Shown: positions 9,690-20,400 of the stretch, piece after piece
Layout of the letters: each line of letters starts with the position of its first letter
Position numbering within the stretch: position 1 is the stretch's first letter
DNA from: Vitis vinifera
Lineage: Eukaryota > Streptophyta > Magnoliopsida > Vitales > Vitaceae
Direction: 5' to 3'
DNA length: 64,000 bases
Assembly (NCBI RefSeq): GCF_030704535.1
Contig: NC_081811.1
Coordinates: forward strand, 981,501 to 1,045,500
Notes under the pieces: model-generated
Told to the model about the DNA's origin: nothing
Database searches by the model: none
The model's input: the letters and a program-made list of their open reading frames with translations, nothing else
Translations under genes and position numbers: made by a program

Positions 9690-10622
9690 TTATAACTCCT
9701 TCTTGCTCCTGGGGGGTGGTGTTTTCATGACTGCCTTGACTTGATCTGGGCTAACCTCTATCCCCCTTTGGCTTACCATAAATCCCAGGAATTTGCCAGC
9801 ACTTACGCCAAAGACGCATTTAGAAGGATTCAGTTTCATGTCATACTTCCTCAAGAGGTGAAAAACTTCTTGCAAGTGTAGGACATGTTCCTCCCGAGTT
9901 TTGCTTTTAACCACGATATAGTCAATATATACCTCTACTGTGCGGCTGACTAGAGGTTTGAAGATTTTTGTCATCAGTTTTTGATAAGTGGCGCCAACGT
10001 TTTTGAGTCCGAATGGCATGACTTTGTAGCAATAGAGGCCGTGTGGCGTTATGAAGGCTGTTTTTTCTTCGTCAGCCGGGGACATGAGGATTTGGTGGTA
10101 TCCGGAGAAGGCGTCCAAGAAAGAGAGCATTCCTTGCCCAGTAGTGGAGTCCACAATTTGATCTATCCGCGACAAAGGGAAACTGTCTTTTGGGCATGCG
10201 TTATTGAGGTTAGTGTAGTCGACGCACACCCGCCATTTGCCTTCTTTTTTGGGCACTACCACAACATTTGCCAACCAGTCTGGGTAATCTACTTCTCTGA
10301 TGAATCCGACTTCTAGTAATTTGTCAATCTCGTTTCGGATAATTGCTTGTCTGTCCGGGTGGAAACGTCTAACCCTCTGTCGGATGGGTCTGGCTGTTGG
10401 CAAGACGTTAAGCTTATGAGAGGTAATGGAGGGATGAATTCCCTTCATATCAGAATGTGCCCATGCGAAAACGTCATGGTTTTGTCTGAGGGCGTTCTGC
10501 ATGTTCTGGGTCTCTTCTGGTGTCAAGAAGGAATTGATATTTGTAAGGTGAGTACCTTCTTCTAAAATTTGGATTTTTTGCAAGGGATCCGCTCCCGGGG
10601 GATCTTTGTCCGCTGGACCCAA
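9690..10622 (-). pseudogene. Gypsy reverse transcriptase
   Basis: Clear RT blocks: RRFHPDRQAIIRNEIDKLLE, WLANVVVVPKKEGKWRVCVD, FLDAFSGYHQI, FITPHGLYCYKVMPFGLKN, then VYIDYIVVKSKTREEH. The catalytic box that is normally Y-x-D-D reads Y-I-D-Y, so one metal-binding aspartate is lost. A TAA terminates the frame at 9692-9690 just after KKEL. Confidence 0.9.
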
Positions 10623-10628
10623 TAATTG

Positions 10629-11393
10629 CTATTGGTCACATGCATGGCTGGACTCAGGGAGGGATGCATCATCCTGGCTGGTCCCTACTTCTCTTGCTAT
10701 CTGGTAGCATTGGCGAGCGGCTAACTGGCTACCATATAAGTCAATTTGCTCATCGTTGGTAAGGAAACTCACCATTTGATGATATGTATAGGGGATGACT
10801 TTCATGTAGTGTAGCCATGTGCGCCCCAGGATGACATTGAAGGGTGATAAATCTTGTACCACCGAAAACTGTATGTTGAGAGTGACTGGGCCTGCTTGGA
10901 CCGGTAGTACAATGTCTCCCAAGGAAGTAGTTGACGACCCATTGAATCCAGACAGGATTCGCCCAGGGTTTTCGAGGCCTGTGAGACTGTGTCCCATGTG
11001 GCTAACGACCGATGCTTGCACAAAATCGGCCGAGCTGCCCGGGTCAACCAGGATGCGTCTCACGTCGAAGTCTCCTATCTCTAGGGACAGGATGAAGACG
11101 TCGCGGTGTGGCTGCAATATCCGGGTGGGGTCTACTGGTGGGAAAATGATTGTCCTAGGCCAGATGGAGTTGATACGCTCGCTAACCGATGCAGCCCGCA
11201 ACAACTTTTGTCTATTTCGTTTGGAGTCATACTCCTCGTCAGATGGGCCTCTGTTAATATAGTTTATAACGGTTTTGGGGGCGGTTGGGGTCCTGGGGCC
11301 TCCAGAGTTGTGATTTCGAGAAGCGTCTCTACCTCCGGCATCTGAGCGGAGGTATTGCTTTAAGTGTCTTGCCTTTATGAGCCTTTCGACCAA
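10629..11393 (-). pseudogene. Gypsy aspartic protease region
   Basis: Contains DVRRILVDPGSSADF (the D-x-G active-site loop of this lineage), then LPVQAGPVTLNIQFSVVQDL and FNVILGRTWLHYMKVIPYTY, the second half of a retropepsin fold. It is in the same frame as gag and RT. It ends at a TAG (10631-10629) which in the parent was a sense codon, since the frame reads straight on into RT. Confidence 0.8.
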
Positions 11394-12881
11394 ATAATGG
11401 AGGCACCTACATTCCTCCGTTGTGTGACCATGCTCCTTGTGGAAGACACATTTTTTACTATGATCTCTTTTGGATGGATCCGTCCCGAGGGGTCTAAGCT
11501 ACCTGAAGTCGGACATGCCTTAGATCATAGGGAGAAGTTTCTCGTATGATATGGAAAGAGGTGTGAGGGGCGGCCTTTTCGGGCGACTTGGCCCTTCCTG
11601 CCTTTGATCGGACGGCCTTGGCCGGTTCGGAAGTTTGGCACTTCTTTCCGTGCCACTTCTAGATGCTTGTCCAGCAACCAAGACTTGTTGGGTGGCCGCT
11701 CGCACATCATCTTCGAGCATTGAGTATTTACTCGCGCGTCGGAACAAGTCGTCCATCGTTGTAGGAGGCTTTTTAGCGAGTGATTCGAAAAATGGGGTTC
11801 CTGGACAGATGCTTCGCTTGAAGATCTGCAGGACATCGTCCATGCTGTAAGCCTCTACCTGCAATACGACCTGACCAAACCGCTTTATGAACTCTCTTAA
11901 GTATTCGTTATCCTGCATTTTTATGTTTTGCAGAGTGCTGATGTTCTGCTTATGTTGAGCGGAGCACAAGTATTGTCCCACGAAGGCTTCGGATAGGTCC
12001 TTGAAATTGTCAACAAAGTTGGGAGATAGGCGATGAAACCATGAGAGGGCCTACCCTTGCAGGCTGGCGGGAAATACCTTGCATAGCAGCGGGTCGTTAC
12101 CTATATCGAGAGTCATGAGCTGTCGATAATGCATGATATGATCGAAGGGGTCGTTGGACCCATCGTATGTGGAGAATTTTGGTACGATGAATCCCCTTGG
12201 GGGCTCATAATGAATGATATGAGAGCAGAAAAGCGTAGAGAGCATGTTATCCAGCCTTTTGCTAATGAAGCTAATGGGTGGCTTGTTTGGGAGGTTTCTT
12301 CCAGCTTGTCGTACCGCTAGGTGCGGGTGAACGTTCCGCACCATGGGGGTGACCATAGGGTCACGGTGCGGGAGCACGTTCTGCACCATGGGGGTGACCA
12401 TAGGGTCAGGGTGCACTGCCCAGGTTGTGACTACTGGTGGCCTTGGTCTCCCGAGCTCTTATGGGCCTAGTCTAGCGCACATTGAGTTTGACAACTGGGA
12501 TTTCCTATCGTGTTGTCTTTTTGCTGAAAAATGAGTAGAGTCCGAGATTTCCTCACGGGAAGCTCGATGCATGGGCGTGTGTGGCTCATGTGGCCTCACG
12601 TTGCATGTTTCTAGGATGACTCCTGCTGTCCCAAGGGATATTGACTTTGGTTCTGGCCTTGAGTTTGCTACCTGGCCTCTTGAACCCTGGCGACGGGGAG
12701 GCCCCGTTGATGAAGCCTGGATGCGTAGCACCGTGTTTTCTTCTCTTAATCTTTCTGTCTCTTGGAGGAGAGCTTGTAGTTGTTGTTCGCTTGCCAACTG
12801 TCTTCTTTCGATGGCTCGGCGCCATTCAGAATTATCTTCCTCTCCCCTACCAGATGAACGGCTTCTGGAAGATGTGGCCAT
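11394..12881 (-). pseudogene. Gypsy gag polyprotein
   Basis: Starts ATG 12881 (MATSSRSRSSGRGEED), 27 bp after the PBS. The N-terminal part is a coiled coil (RRAIERRQLASEQQLQALLQ). The capsid-like region reads PPRGFIVPKFSTYDGSNDPF ... HYRQLMTLDIGNDPLLCKVF, FVGQYLCSAQHKQNISTLQN and YLREFIKRFGQVVLQVEAYS. A zinc-knuckle-like segment (KKCVFHKEHGHTTEECRCL) lies near 11400-11470. In-frame stops near 12461, 12053 and 11522 break it. A 45-bp unit encoding DPMVTPMV(Q/R)NV(L/H)PH is tandemly duplicated around 12331-12412. Confidence 0.8.
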
Positions 12882-12907
12882 CTTTGCTGGTGACTGAATC
12901 AGTGATA

Positions 12908-12925
12908 TTCCCACAGACGGCGCCA
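12908..12925 (-). other. Primer binding site of the gypsy element
   Basis: Read on the minus strand one base inside the LTR: TGGCGCCGTCTGTGGGAA. The first nine bases match the complement of the 3' end of plant tRNA-Asp (ACGGCGCCA), used by Athila/Tat elements; the later bases diverge from tRNA-Asp, so the exact primer is uncertain. Confidence 0.75.
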
Positions 12926-12926
12926 C

Positions 12927-13603
12927 TGTTGAGGCCTCGCGTCCCTGGTGTTCCACGTAGTTGCCAAATGGATGGACGCACGATCTCAACCAATATAGAT
13001 TCCTGGTTCAATCGTTCCTGCAAAAGGCGTCCGGACAGAGTGTCCGGACACACCCTCCGATGGTTTTGTCAGTCATGGTCAGAGAGATAAATCAGTTGAC
13101 CTTTTACTAGGTACAACAAGCTTACCTCCCTTTTTGTGTGAAGGTTTATATATATAGTACCAGAAGCTCTGTTTCCCTTTTTAATGGTAGGGAGATATTT
13201 TGGCTTGTCATGATGCCACTAGGTGGTGGTAAGGCCATCATCACCCTACAGGCGGCTGACAGAGATTGTGGGAGGCGCCGCGACTGTCAGAGATCGTGGG
13301 AAGTGACTTGCCGTCACTTTATTCCTGTCCTTTCACTCTGTAGGTGGCGGAACGTGGGCCATGACAGGATGTTGTGATGACGTGCAAGACTTGCTTACTT
13401 CAGTCAATGATCCGGACAAACATATCCGGATAGTATATGTCGGTCGTTCGGATGCGATGTGGCGGTCGTCCGGATGTTATGTTTGTGAGTGTCGTGTGTC
13501 TCTCCTTGATGGAGTCCGGATAGGAGAAGCGCGTCACGTGTACTCTTGAGGAAATCCGGATGAGAATGCGTGCCACGTGTCATCAGGGGGAGGGATCCCT
13601 ACA
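12927..13603 (-). repeat. Right LTR (5' LTR of the gypsy element)
   Basis: 677 bp. A minus-strand TATA box lies around 13143-13157. CACGTG boxes are at 13535-13540 and 13574-13579, in what would be U3. The same U5 hairpin (13029-13049) is present as in the left LTR. This LTR would drive the gag-pol transcript leftward. Confidence 0.95.
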
Positions 13604-13608
13604 GTTTG

Positions 13609-14446
13609 GTCATTAGGAAAAAAAAAAAAAAGTACTTTACATATTCCCTAAGATTAATTGCCATTGCCATGCATGATAGTTTTCAATGAAATCATACTTT
13701 AAGGTTTCACCAAAGAGGATATAATAGAATCACCACTAATCTTACTTGACATAGACATCATGGATGGAAAAGCTTCTTTAGCCTTCTTGTTTTCTCGGTC
13801 TTCTTCTCCTAGCTATAATTTTTCATATTTTGTTTAAATTCAAAAAGTGTAAATGAACACTTCCAAGCCGTACAATGTGGTGCTTGAATCTTGATTGCAT
13901 GATCATGATGGTTTACCATTCTGCAAAGCCAAGTACTAGTACTACCATAGGTCATGACGACTTGCCGTGACCATATCTCCTCTCTATCTCTTTCTCTCCC
14001 CATTTGAAAAAAATTCAACAAAAGAGGAAGAAGAGAGAAGAAAAGGAAGGAAAAGAAAGAGGGAAGGGGAAAAGGAAAGTTGTGGTCCGGAGGAGGATTA
14101 GGGTTAGGGCTAAGGTGGAATGTGTGGAAAAGATGAGAGCATTTTTGGCCTTTTAATATTTGCTTTCAAATTTAATCAAGTAAAAAAAAGGGTGGGTGGG
14201 AAAAGGGTTTTGATGGATCGCTCTCAAACAAAACAAGCATGGGTCATGGGGGTCATGGGACCCCAACTGATTCATTGCAAGATCAAGGAACAAAACAACC
14301 TGGAATTCAAAAAACACAATCCTTCATTTATATGGGATCCCTAAACTGGATTATTTCAGGCTTGTTCTAGCATACACAAGCACAAACACAAAGCGCTCCT
14401 GATTACTTTGTCAGGAACCTCAAAGAAAGAAGAACAATGTGAAACC
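13609..14446. other. Intergenic DNA between gypsy element and gene 1
   Basis: No gene is supported. It contains an A-tract (13619-13632), a purine-rich tract (about 14020-14090, GA/GGAA repeats) and the 3' flank of the ankyrin gene that ends at 14447. Confidence 0.5.
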
Positions 14447-17400
14447 CTAGGTGTCATCCCTGGAGCCACGCTTTGGTACTTTCTTGAAAGTAGCCCATAC
14501 AAGGTCCAAGTATAATGGAAACTGGGCTATGGCAAAGAATGTCACTGGTAGGCAAGTTACTGCATATACAGGGAACGCAGCATACTTTAGTTCATCCTTG
14601 AGGACAAAAAAGTGTCCAGCACAGAAAGATACCAGGATGGCAGCTATGGACACGAAAAGAGACGATAACCCCAGTAACAGCTTTCTCGGTAGATCTCTGC
14701 GAAAATCCTTCACTTGGTACCTGGAGGTGAGGATGGCAAGAAACATGACCACCGAGGTTACTGAAAAGCAGAGGGCCACGAGTGATGAAATTGCAAATAT
14801 GCGAAATGCTGGCTGGCGCTCTAGTATGGGCTTGCCGCTGTCTTCCTTGATGCCGCCTGGCACTGTGGCTGAGGTAGCAAAGGCAACTGTCGCAATCAGC
14901 GCTGAAACAACAGAGCATGAATCAGATGTCGCTTTGAGCCATTTGCCGCCTTTTTCTACGAGCTCCTTGTGTGATTCATTGAAAACCTCCTTTGGGGTCT
15001 GGTTGTTGGCGTTGTAGTGAGGAAAGAAATGAATTGGCATGGAATTCTTCACATACTGCAATAAGGTCAAGTGCACAGTTAGGGTTACAATCCTGATGAA
15101 TGATATTGTATTTGAGAGATCAAATGGTATATATCCTAAACTCTTCTATAAAATTGAAAACATTTACACCTTATGCACATAGGCACACATAAAACACTAA
15201 AAGAATCAAAAAATAGGAAAAGGAATTCATTGCCACATACGTCGAACCACTTGATTTCCCATTGCATCTGCAGTGCAGCTCCTGGAATGTGCCAAGGCAG
15301 ATTATCTCTTAACATTGCTGCGAGATGCAGTGCACTATTCCCGTCTTTATCAACAATACGAAAAACAGTGTCTTTCTGAATTTTCCTATTGAGTAAGAGC
15401 TCATAAACATGAGGTTGTCTATTCTCCACTGCCAACAGCACCATATTTTTGTGTTCTGAATTCATATCTTGAATAGCCACTGGAAAACGGTCAAGGATTT
15501 CCCTCACCATTTCTGCAATACCATTCTTTGCTGCGAGTAGTATAGGAGTTTCCTTTTTATCCACCTTCTCAGTTTTCTTTGTCTTCTTCCCTGCCAAGAT
15601 CACTGGATTCAGTACTGGGGCTAAAAGAGAATGATTAGCAGGCTCAGGCTACCATGATTCATGCAGCAATGCTCAATCAGACAAATCTATCAGAACTGTT
15701 GAATGTTGAAAATTCTAGACTGTTAAAAACTGGAGTGTTAATCTGACAACTCAGGTGAAACAAATAAATCACTAAATGGAATCCAAGGATGTTCTCTGAT
15801 CTATATAGAAGAATATCATAAGAACTGAAGTTGTGGAGTTACCATTTTCTTTCTTATTTTCAAGCCCTTGGTTAGCTTCCATAGGACTTTTGGAAGGCGT
15901 ATTCTTCAAAGCTGTCTTTATCTCATCCATCCTTCCATCTTTTGGGGATGATGATCCAGTTGGAGCAGTATAAGGAGTTGTTTTATCTTCTTCTAATGTT
16001 GATTGGTGGGGGGAAGGCATTCTTACTCCATTAGGAGCATAAAGAAATGTTTCAACTTCGTCTAGGAACGGTGATTGATGGGGACTGCTTCCAGTATCAT
16101 AGTACTTGTATTCTTCAGTATGTTGAAGCAGTTCTTTCATGATCTGAATAGACCAAGTGTGCTTCTGTTTTTTATGTATTATTCTCTTGATCTTGTTTGA
16201 TCCTTACAGCCACATAAAAACACATACCTTGAATCAATATTGTTTTGGATACTAACAGAACAGAAGATCAGGGAAGGTAATATGTACGGTGTTGTACCAT
16301 ATTTGAAGAAAGATATGAAGCCAAATCCAAGGATAGACAGGAGGATAGCCAGCATTCCTTTGCATACAAGCTTGATAAACTCAAAGCATATGCCATAATT
16401 TGGTGGATACCGTTGTTTTCCATCAGCTCCAATGTTTGATTGATGACCTTAAAAAACATAATGAGAGAGTGCACTGGCTTATTTGTTAATCAACACTATT
16501 AAATATATATATCTGAGCATAGAAAACTCTATCTATCTGTCTATCTATCTATCTATATATATATATACCATGTTTGGTTTCTAGAACATGTGAAGGAAAG
16601 AAAAAAAATACTAAATAAAATAATTTTCTTATGTTTGGATAACATTGAAAAAGGTACATAAAAAATTATTAAAGGAAAGAGGGAGGAAAATGCTAAAATA
16701 TTTTCCTCCCCATTTTCCTTAAAAAATGTGGGGAAAATGTGTTCAACATTAATTTATTTATTTTTTTCTCTCAACTTTTTTATGGACAACTAAATAAGAG
16801 AAAAAATTTATCACTTTTCCATTCTATTTTTTTCTTTCTATTTCCTTTTCTTCAAACTTTCAGGAATCAAACATAACCATAGGCTCTCAAAATTTAAAAG
16901 CTAACATTTATGACTGATAACACTTCATTGATCAAGCGATCTAAGAACTTCATTGCTTTATTTCAAGCTCAGTAATTCATATATTTCAAAATCATTCATA
17001 AATTAGAATGCAAGTTGCATGTGAATCCTGGAGACAGTAGTTGAAAGAGGTTCATCAAGTACTTAGTCATGTACAAAGTTTGGTACATTAAGTTGAACAT
17101 GCCCTCTGAAAGTCACAGGTAGGCCAGGCACATGGTGTGCAAGTATGTGTATGGTAGAACCCATTTTTCATTGAAGTTAAAAGTGGATCCTTCACTCACC
17201 TTGATGTTGGGGACCAGCTTGTCCTTCTTTGGGGTTCTCTGCATCTGTGTGCTCACCAGATTTTGGTGCATTTTCTGCTGAAAATTGGAAAATTGATTAG
17301 CCACAACACTCATGAGCACAACTAAAGATATGAAACTCCAGACATGTTTTCTATTTTAACTCCTAGCAATTTGGCAGGGAATTTGGCTTCCTTTTTCTTT

Positions 17401-20400
17401 TTCCTTGTCTTTTTTTTTTTTTTGATAAGTAAATAAGAAGTTGTAAAACATCAAAGATAGCTACAAAGAACAGCCTTCTAATTTCTATTGAATTCAAACA
17501 AAAGTCAAAATTTTCTTTTTTTAGCTGCAATCATCAAAGATTTATTTATTGTGCCCTTCCAAATACACTAAAATAAGCATAGTGAGGCTATAATACATAC
17601 TTTCATCTTCTCTTTATGGACATTACTTCCATGCCAACTACTCAAAATATCCTTAATTAATTGAGACAAAGAAGCATCCAAGGGATGCCAAAAGTAGAAA
17701 ATAGTAAAATCCATAAACCACATTAAATCCCATGATGTATATAAATGGTCAGCTAATTCTTCTTCCTGCTCGCACAAATAACACCAATTGGCAAAACTTG
17801 AAGAGTTCTTAAATTTAACCATTGACTTGCTGTCACAGAACATGTCTGGCTACATTGCTCCTATAAAAAATAAACAAAATGGCTGACCATATTGCTCATC
17901 CTTTTTTATTTTTTATTTTTTTTAAATTTATTTATTATATATTTTTTTACAGAAAAGTATTATATTAGTTAAAAAGAAGTGTCTAACACAAGGGGAGCAC
18001 AACACAAGCACACAGGAGCTAAATAGAGGGAGCCAAAAGGAAGCTATAAGCTCACACTACCACCAATCATACCCTAACTTTTGGAATTTTTTTTTAATTT
18101 TTAAATAGCAAATAAAAGTATGTTGTATAAAAGAGCCAATAAAAAAAGGTGGCACAATCCAAGAACACTGGAAGTGTGCCAGATGCACCCCAAAAATATG
18201 GGTAAATGAAAAACTAAAAACAGAGAAACAAAAAACTAATAAACAGCAAAAGCCTTCCTCACACTGTCAATCCAGATGAGAAAAACTTCGTCATCAACCT
18301 AAGAACACCACAACCACTTGAACAATAATGTGAGGAATGGGTCTTTTATTCTTAAATCTGAACATTAAGGCTGTCAAGAATCTCCCTATTATGTTCTTTC
18401 CAAATACTCAAAATCAAAGTATAGAAGGCCCAACCTCCGAATCTTCTTTTCAGCCCTCCCCATAAAGCTATCATACCATTCAAGCAACATGTCTTTTCTG
18501 ACCATGAAAGGACCAAATAGACCGCAAATAATGAGAACAACAAAGATAACAAATGATGAGACCATTTGCAAGGTAAAAAGTATATGGTTTGCTTGAATCC
18601 TCTCTTTGCCCACACAAACAGCACCAGTCTCTAGTAGTGCACCTTGGCCTCAAGAGCTGATTGGTTGTGAGTATTTTCCCCCCTAACTGTCTCCCAAGAA
18701 AGCCAATGTTGAAAGTTGCCCAGAATTCACACACCTCCTTCACTGGAAACTGAATGAAGGCTCCTGAATTTAATGCTTCACTATAGAACTTCACAAAGAA
18801 GTGACTGGACTTGAAAGGCTGCCACACCAACCTACCATCATAACCAACCCATGGATGACCTGAATAAAGACTCAACTATCACCACTTCCCAATCTTGCAA
18901 ACTCCTTTGAAATCTTGGATTCACTTTCCACCCCCTTGCAAAACTCAGTCACCCTAAAAGTCTTACGAGAAGTTAAGAAAGACAAGTCCAAGAAAGGATC
19001 TTAGAAAGAAATATCCACACCACACATCCTGTCAGAACTTGGACCTGCAAACATCACTCATCAAGATGCTCATTCTCAAATAGCTTGCAAGCTAACCATT
19101 TCTTATTGTTTCTCACAAACCCATCTTGAATGTCTTTTTCTTCTCCCTTGAACACCACCTCACCTCCTCTTTGAATTTCCCTACAACGACCCTCCTCCAT
19201 AAAGTTTCCCACTCAATTGTGAAACTCCGCAACCATTTACTAAGCAATAACATCCCTTAAGATCTACACACTTTAAGAGATTGACAAACACCTTAACTGC
19301 AAGCAAGGGGAGATGATGACCTACATAGTTATGTGTACCTAGGTTGCATCCCCATAAAAAAATGCATCCTCTTAGACACTAGTTAGTGTATTATTTTAGC
19401 CCATAAAAAACTGCACCCATATCTAATTTCAGAACAAGCTTTTTATGAATTTCTTTGGCAATTATAAGTTATGCGTCAAGTTTATATCTCATGGACTTTC
19501 CATTTAATTAAAGAAAGCATACAAAGTTTTTAAATTAGACAATGGGCAAATACTAAAACATTGTGGATGGCTGGAACACCATTAATGCGAATGGCTGTCA
19601 GGAAATTACCTTAAAGGGGAAACCTTTTGAAAAATAAGATCCAAGAAAATTTTTAGACCAATAATAAATACAAGAACTTAAAAATTGATTTGTAATATTT
19701 CTGTTCAAACACATTTAAAATTGTTCTCATTGAGTTCATTTCTAAAGACATCACATGATAACCTCATTATCAATCAACCAATCAAGTACTTAAAAGCATA
19801 GTCAAGAAAGGTACCCAAAAAAAAAAAAAAAAAAAAAATCTAACAGAAATGCATTATATATCGAATTATGCAATCCTTGTAGTATACTGTATAAAAAAGT
19901 TTAAAACCTAAAAAGGCTAAAGTTGCCAAATTTTACTGATGGTTACATTCAAAATACAAACAAAACATCCAAAAACTTAAGAAAAAATGAGGTTTAAATT
20001 TTATTAAAATTTGTTTTAGTAAGAAATAATATACATACAAGTCTTAGTAATTTTAGTATTTAAAAAAGTTAGTAATAAAAATTTCAAAAGAATTTAAATA
20101 AAATTAGTAAGAAACCTCATTAAGAAAGTTCTATAATGTCATTCTTTGTACCAAAATGTGCTATAAAAGATTTCCAATATGTATATCAATAATCTCACTT
20201 AGAAATTTCAGCCTTTTTTTTTTTTGGCAAACAACTAAAAATGTAGTGAGTTGGAAAGTAATAATTTTCAGATGAGAAAGATTCTTTTCTTCTCTTTTCT
20301 GAAGAACCGAAACTTAAAAATGAAATTTTCTTTTCCTTTCTCCCTCTCTCCCTCTCATATTAAAATTTTCAAACAATTTAAAATTAGTTGTGGAACCTTT

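Larger units (their letters stand above)
3311..13603 (-). mobile_element. Ty3/gypsy LTR retrotransposon, Tat-type, with antisense gene
   Basis: This full-length 10.3-kb element is inserted in minus orientation. It has LTRs at 3311-4026 and 12927-13603, each TGTTGAGG...CCCTACA, and a perfect GTTTG target duplication at 3306-3310 and 13604-13608. The PBS lies just inside the right LTR and the polypurine tract just inside the left LTR. The minus strand carries gag, protease, RT, two RNase H domains and integrase in that order. The plus strand carries an extra spliced gene between integrase and the 3' LTR. A second RNase H and extra antisense reading frames are known marks of the Tat/Ogre group. 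The LTRs differ at about two dozen aligned positions by eye, mostly transitions, plus an insertion/deletion of about 40 bp, so insertion was fairly recent (about 1-2 Myr at commonly used plant LTR rates; inference). Numerous stops, a deletion and an RT active-site change make it non-autonomous. Confidence 0.95.

Noticed and set aside
9690-10622. A retron- or DGR-like reverse transcriptase system
   Set aside because: The RT sits in a gag-protease-RT-RNaseH-integrase order between LTRs with a target duplication, so it is an ordinary gypsy element.
14451-15017. Long plus-strand frame over the last exon of gene 1 (also 29603-30136, 39976-40446)
   Set aside because: Shadow of the conserved PGG exon on the other strand; it recurs at the same place in every paralogue because the coding constraint is on the minus strand.
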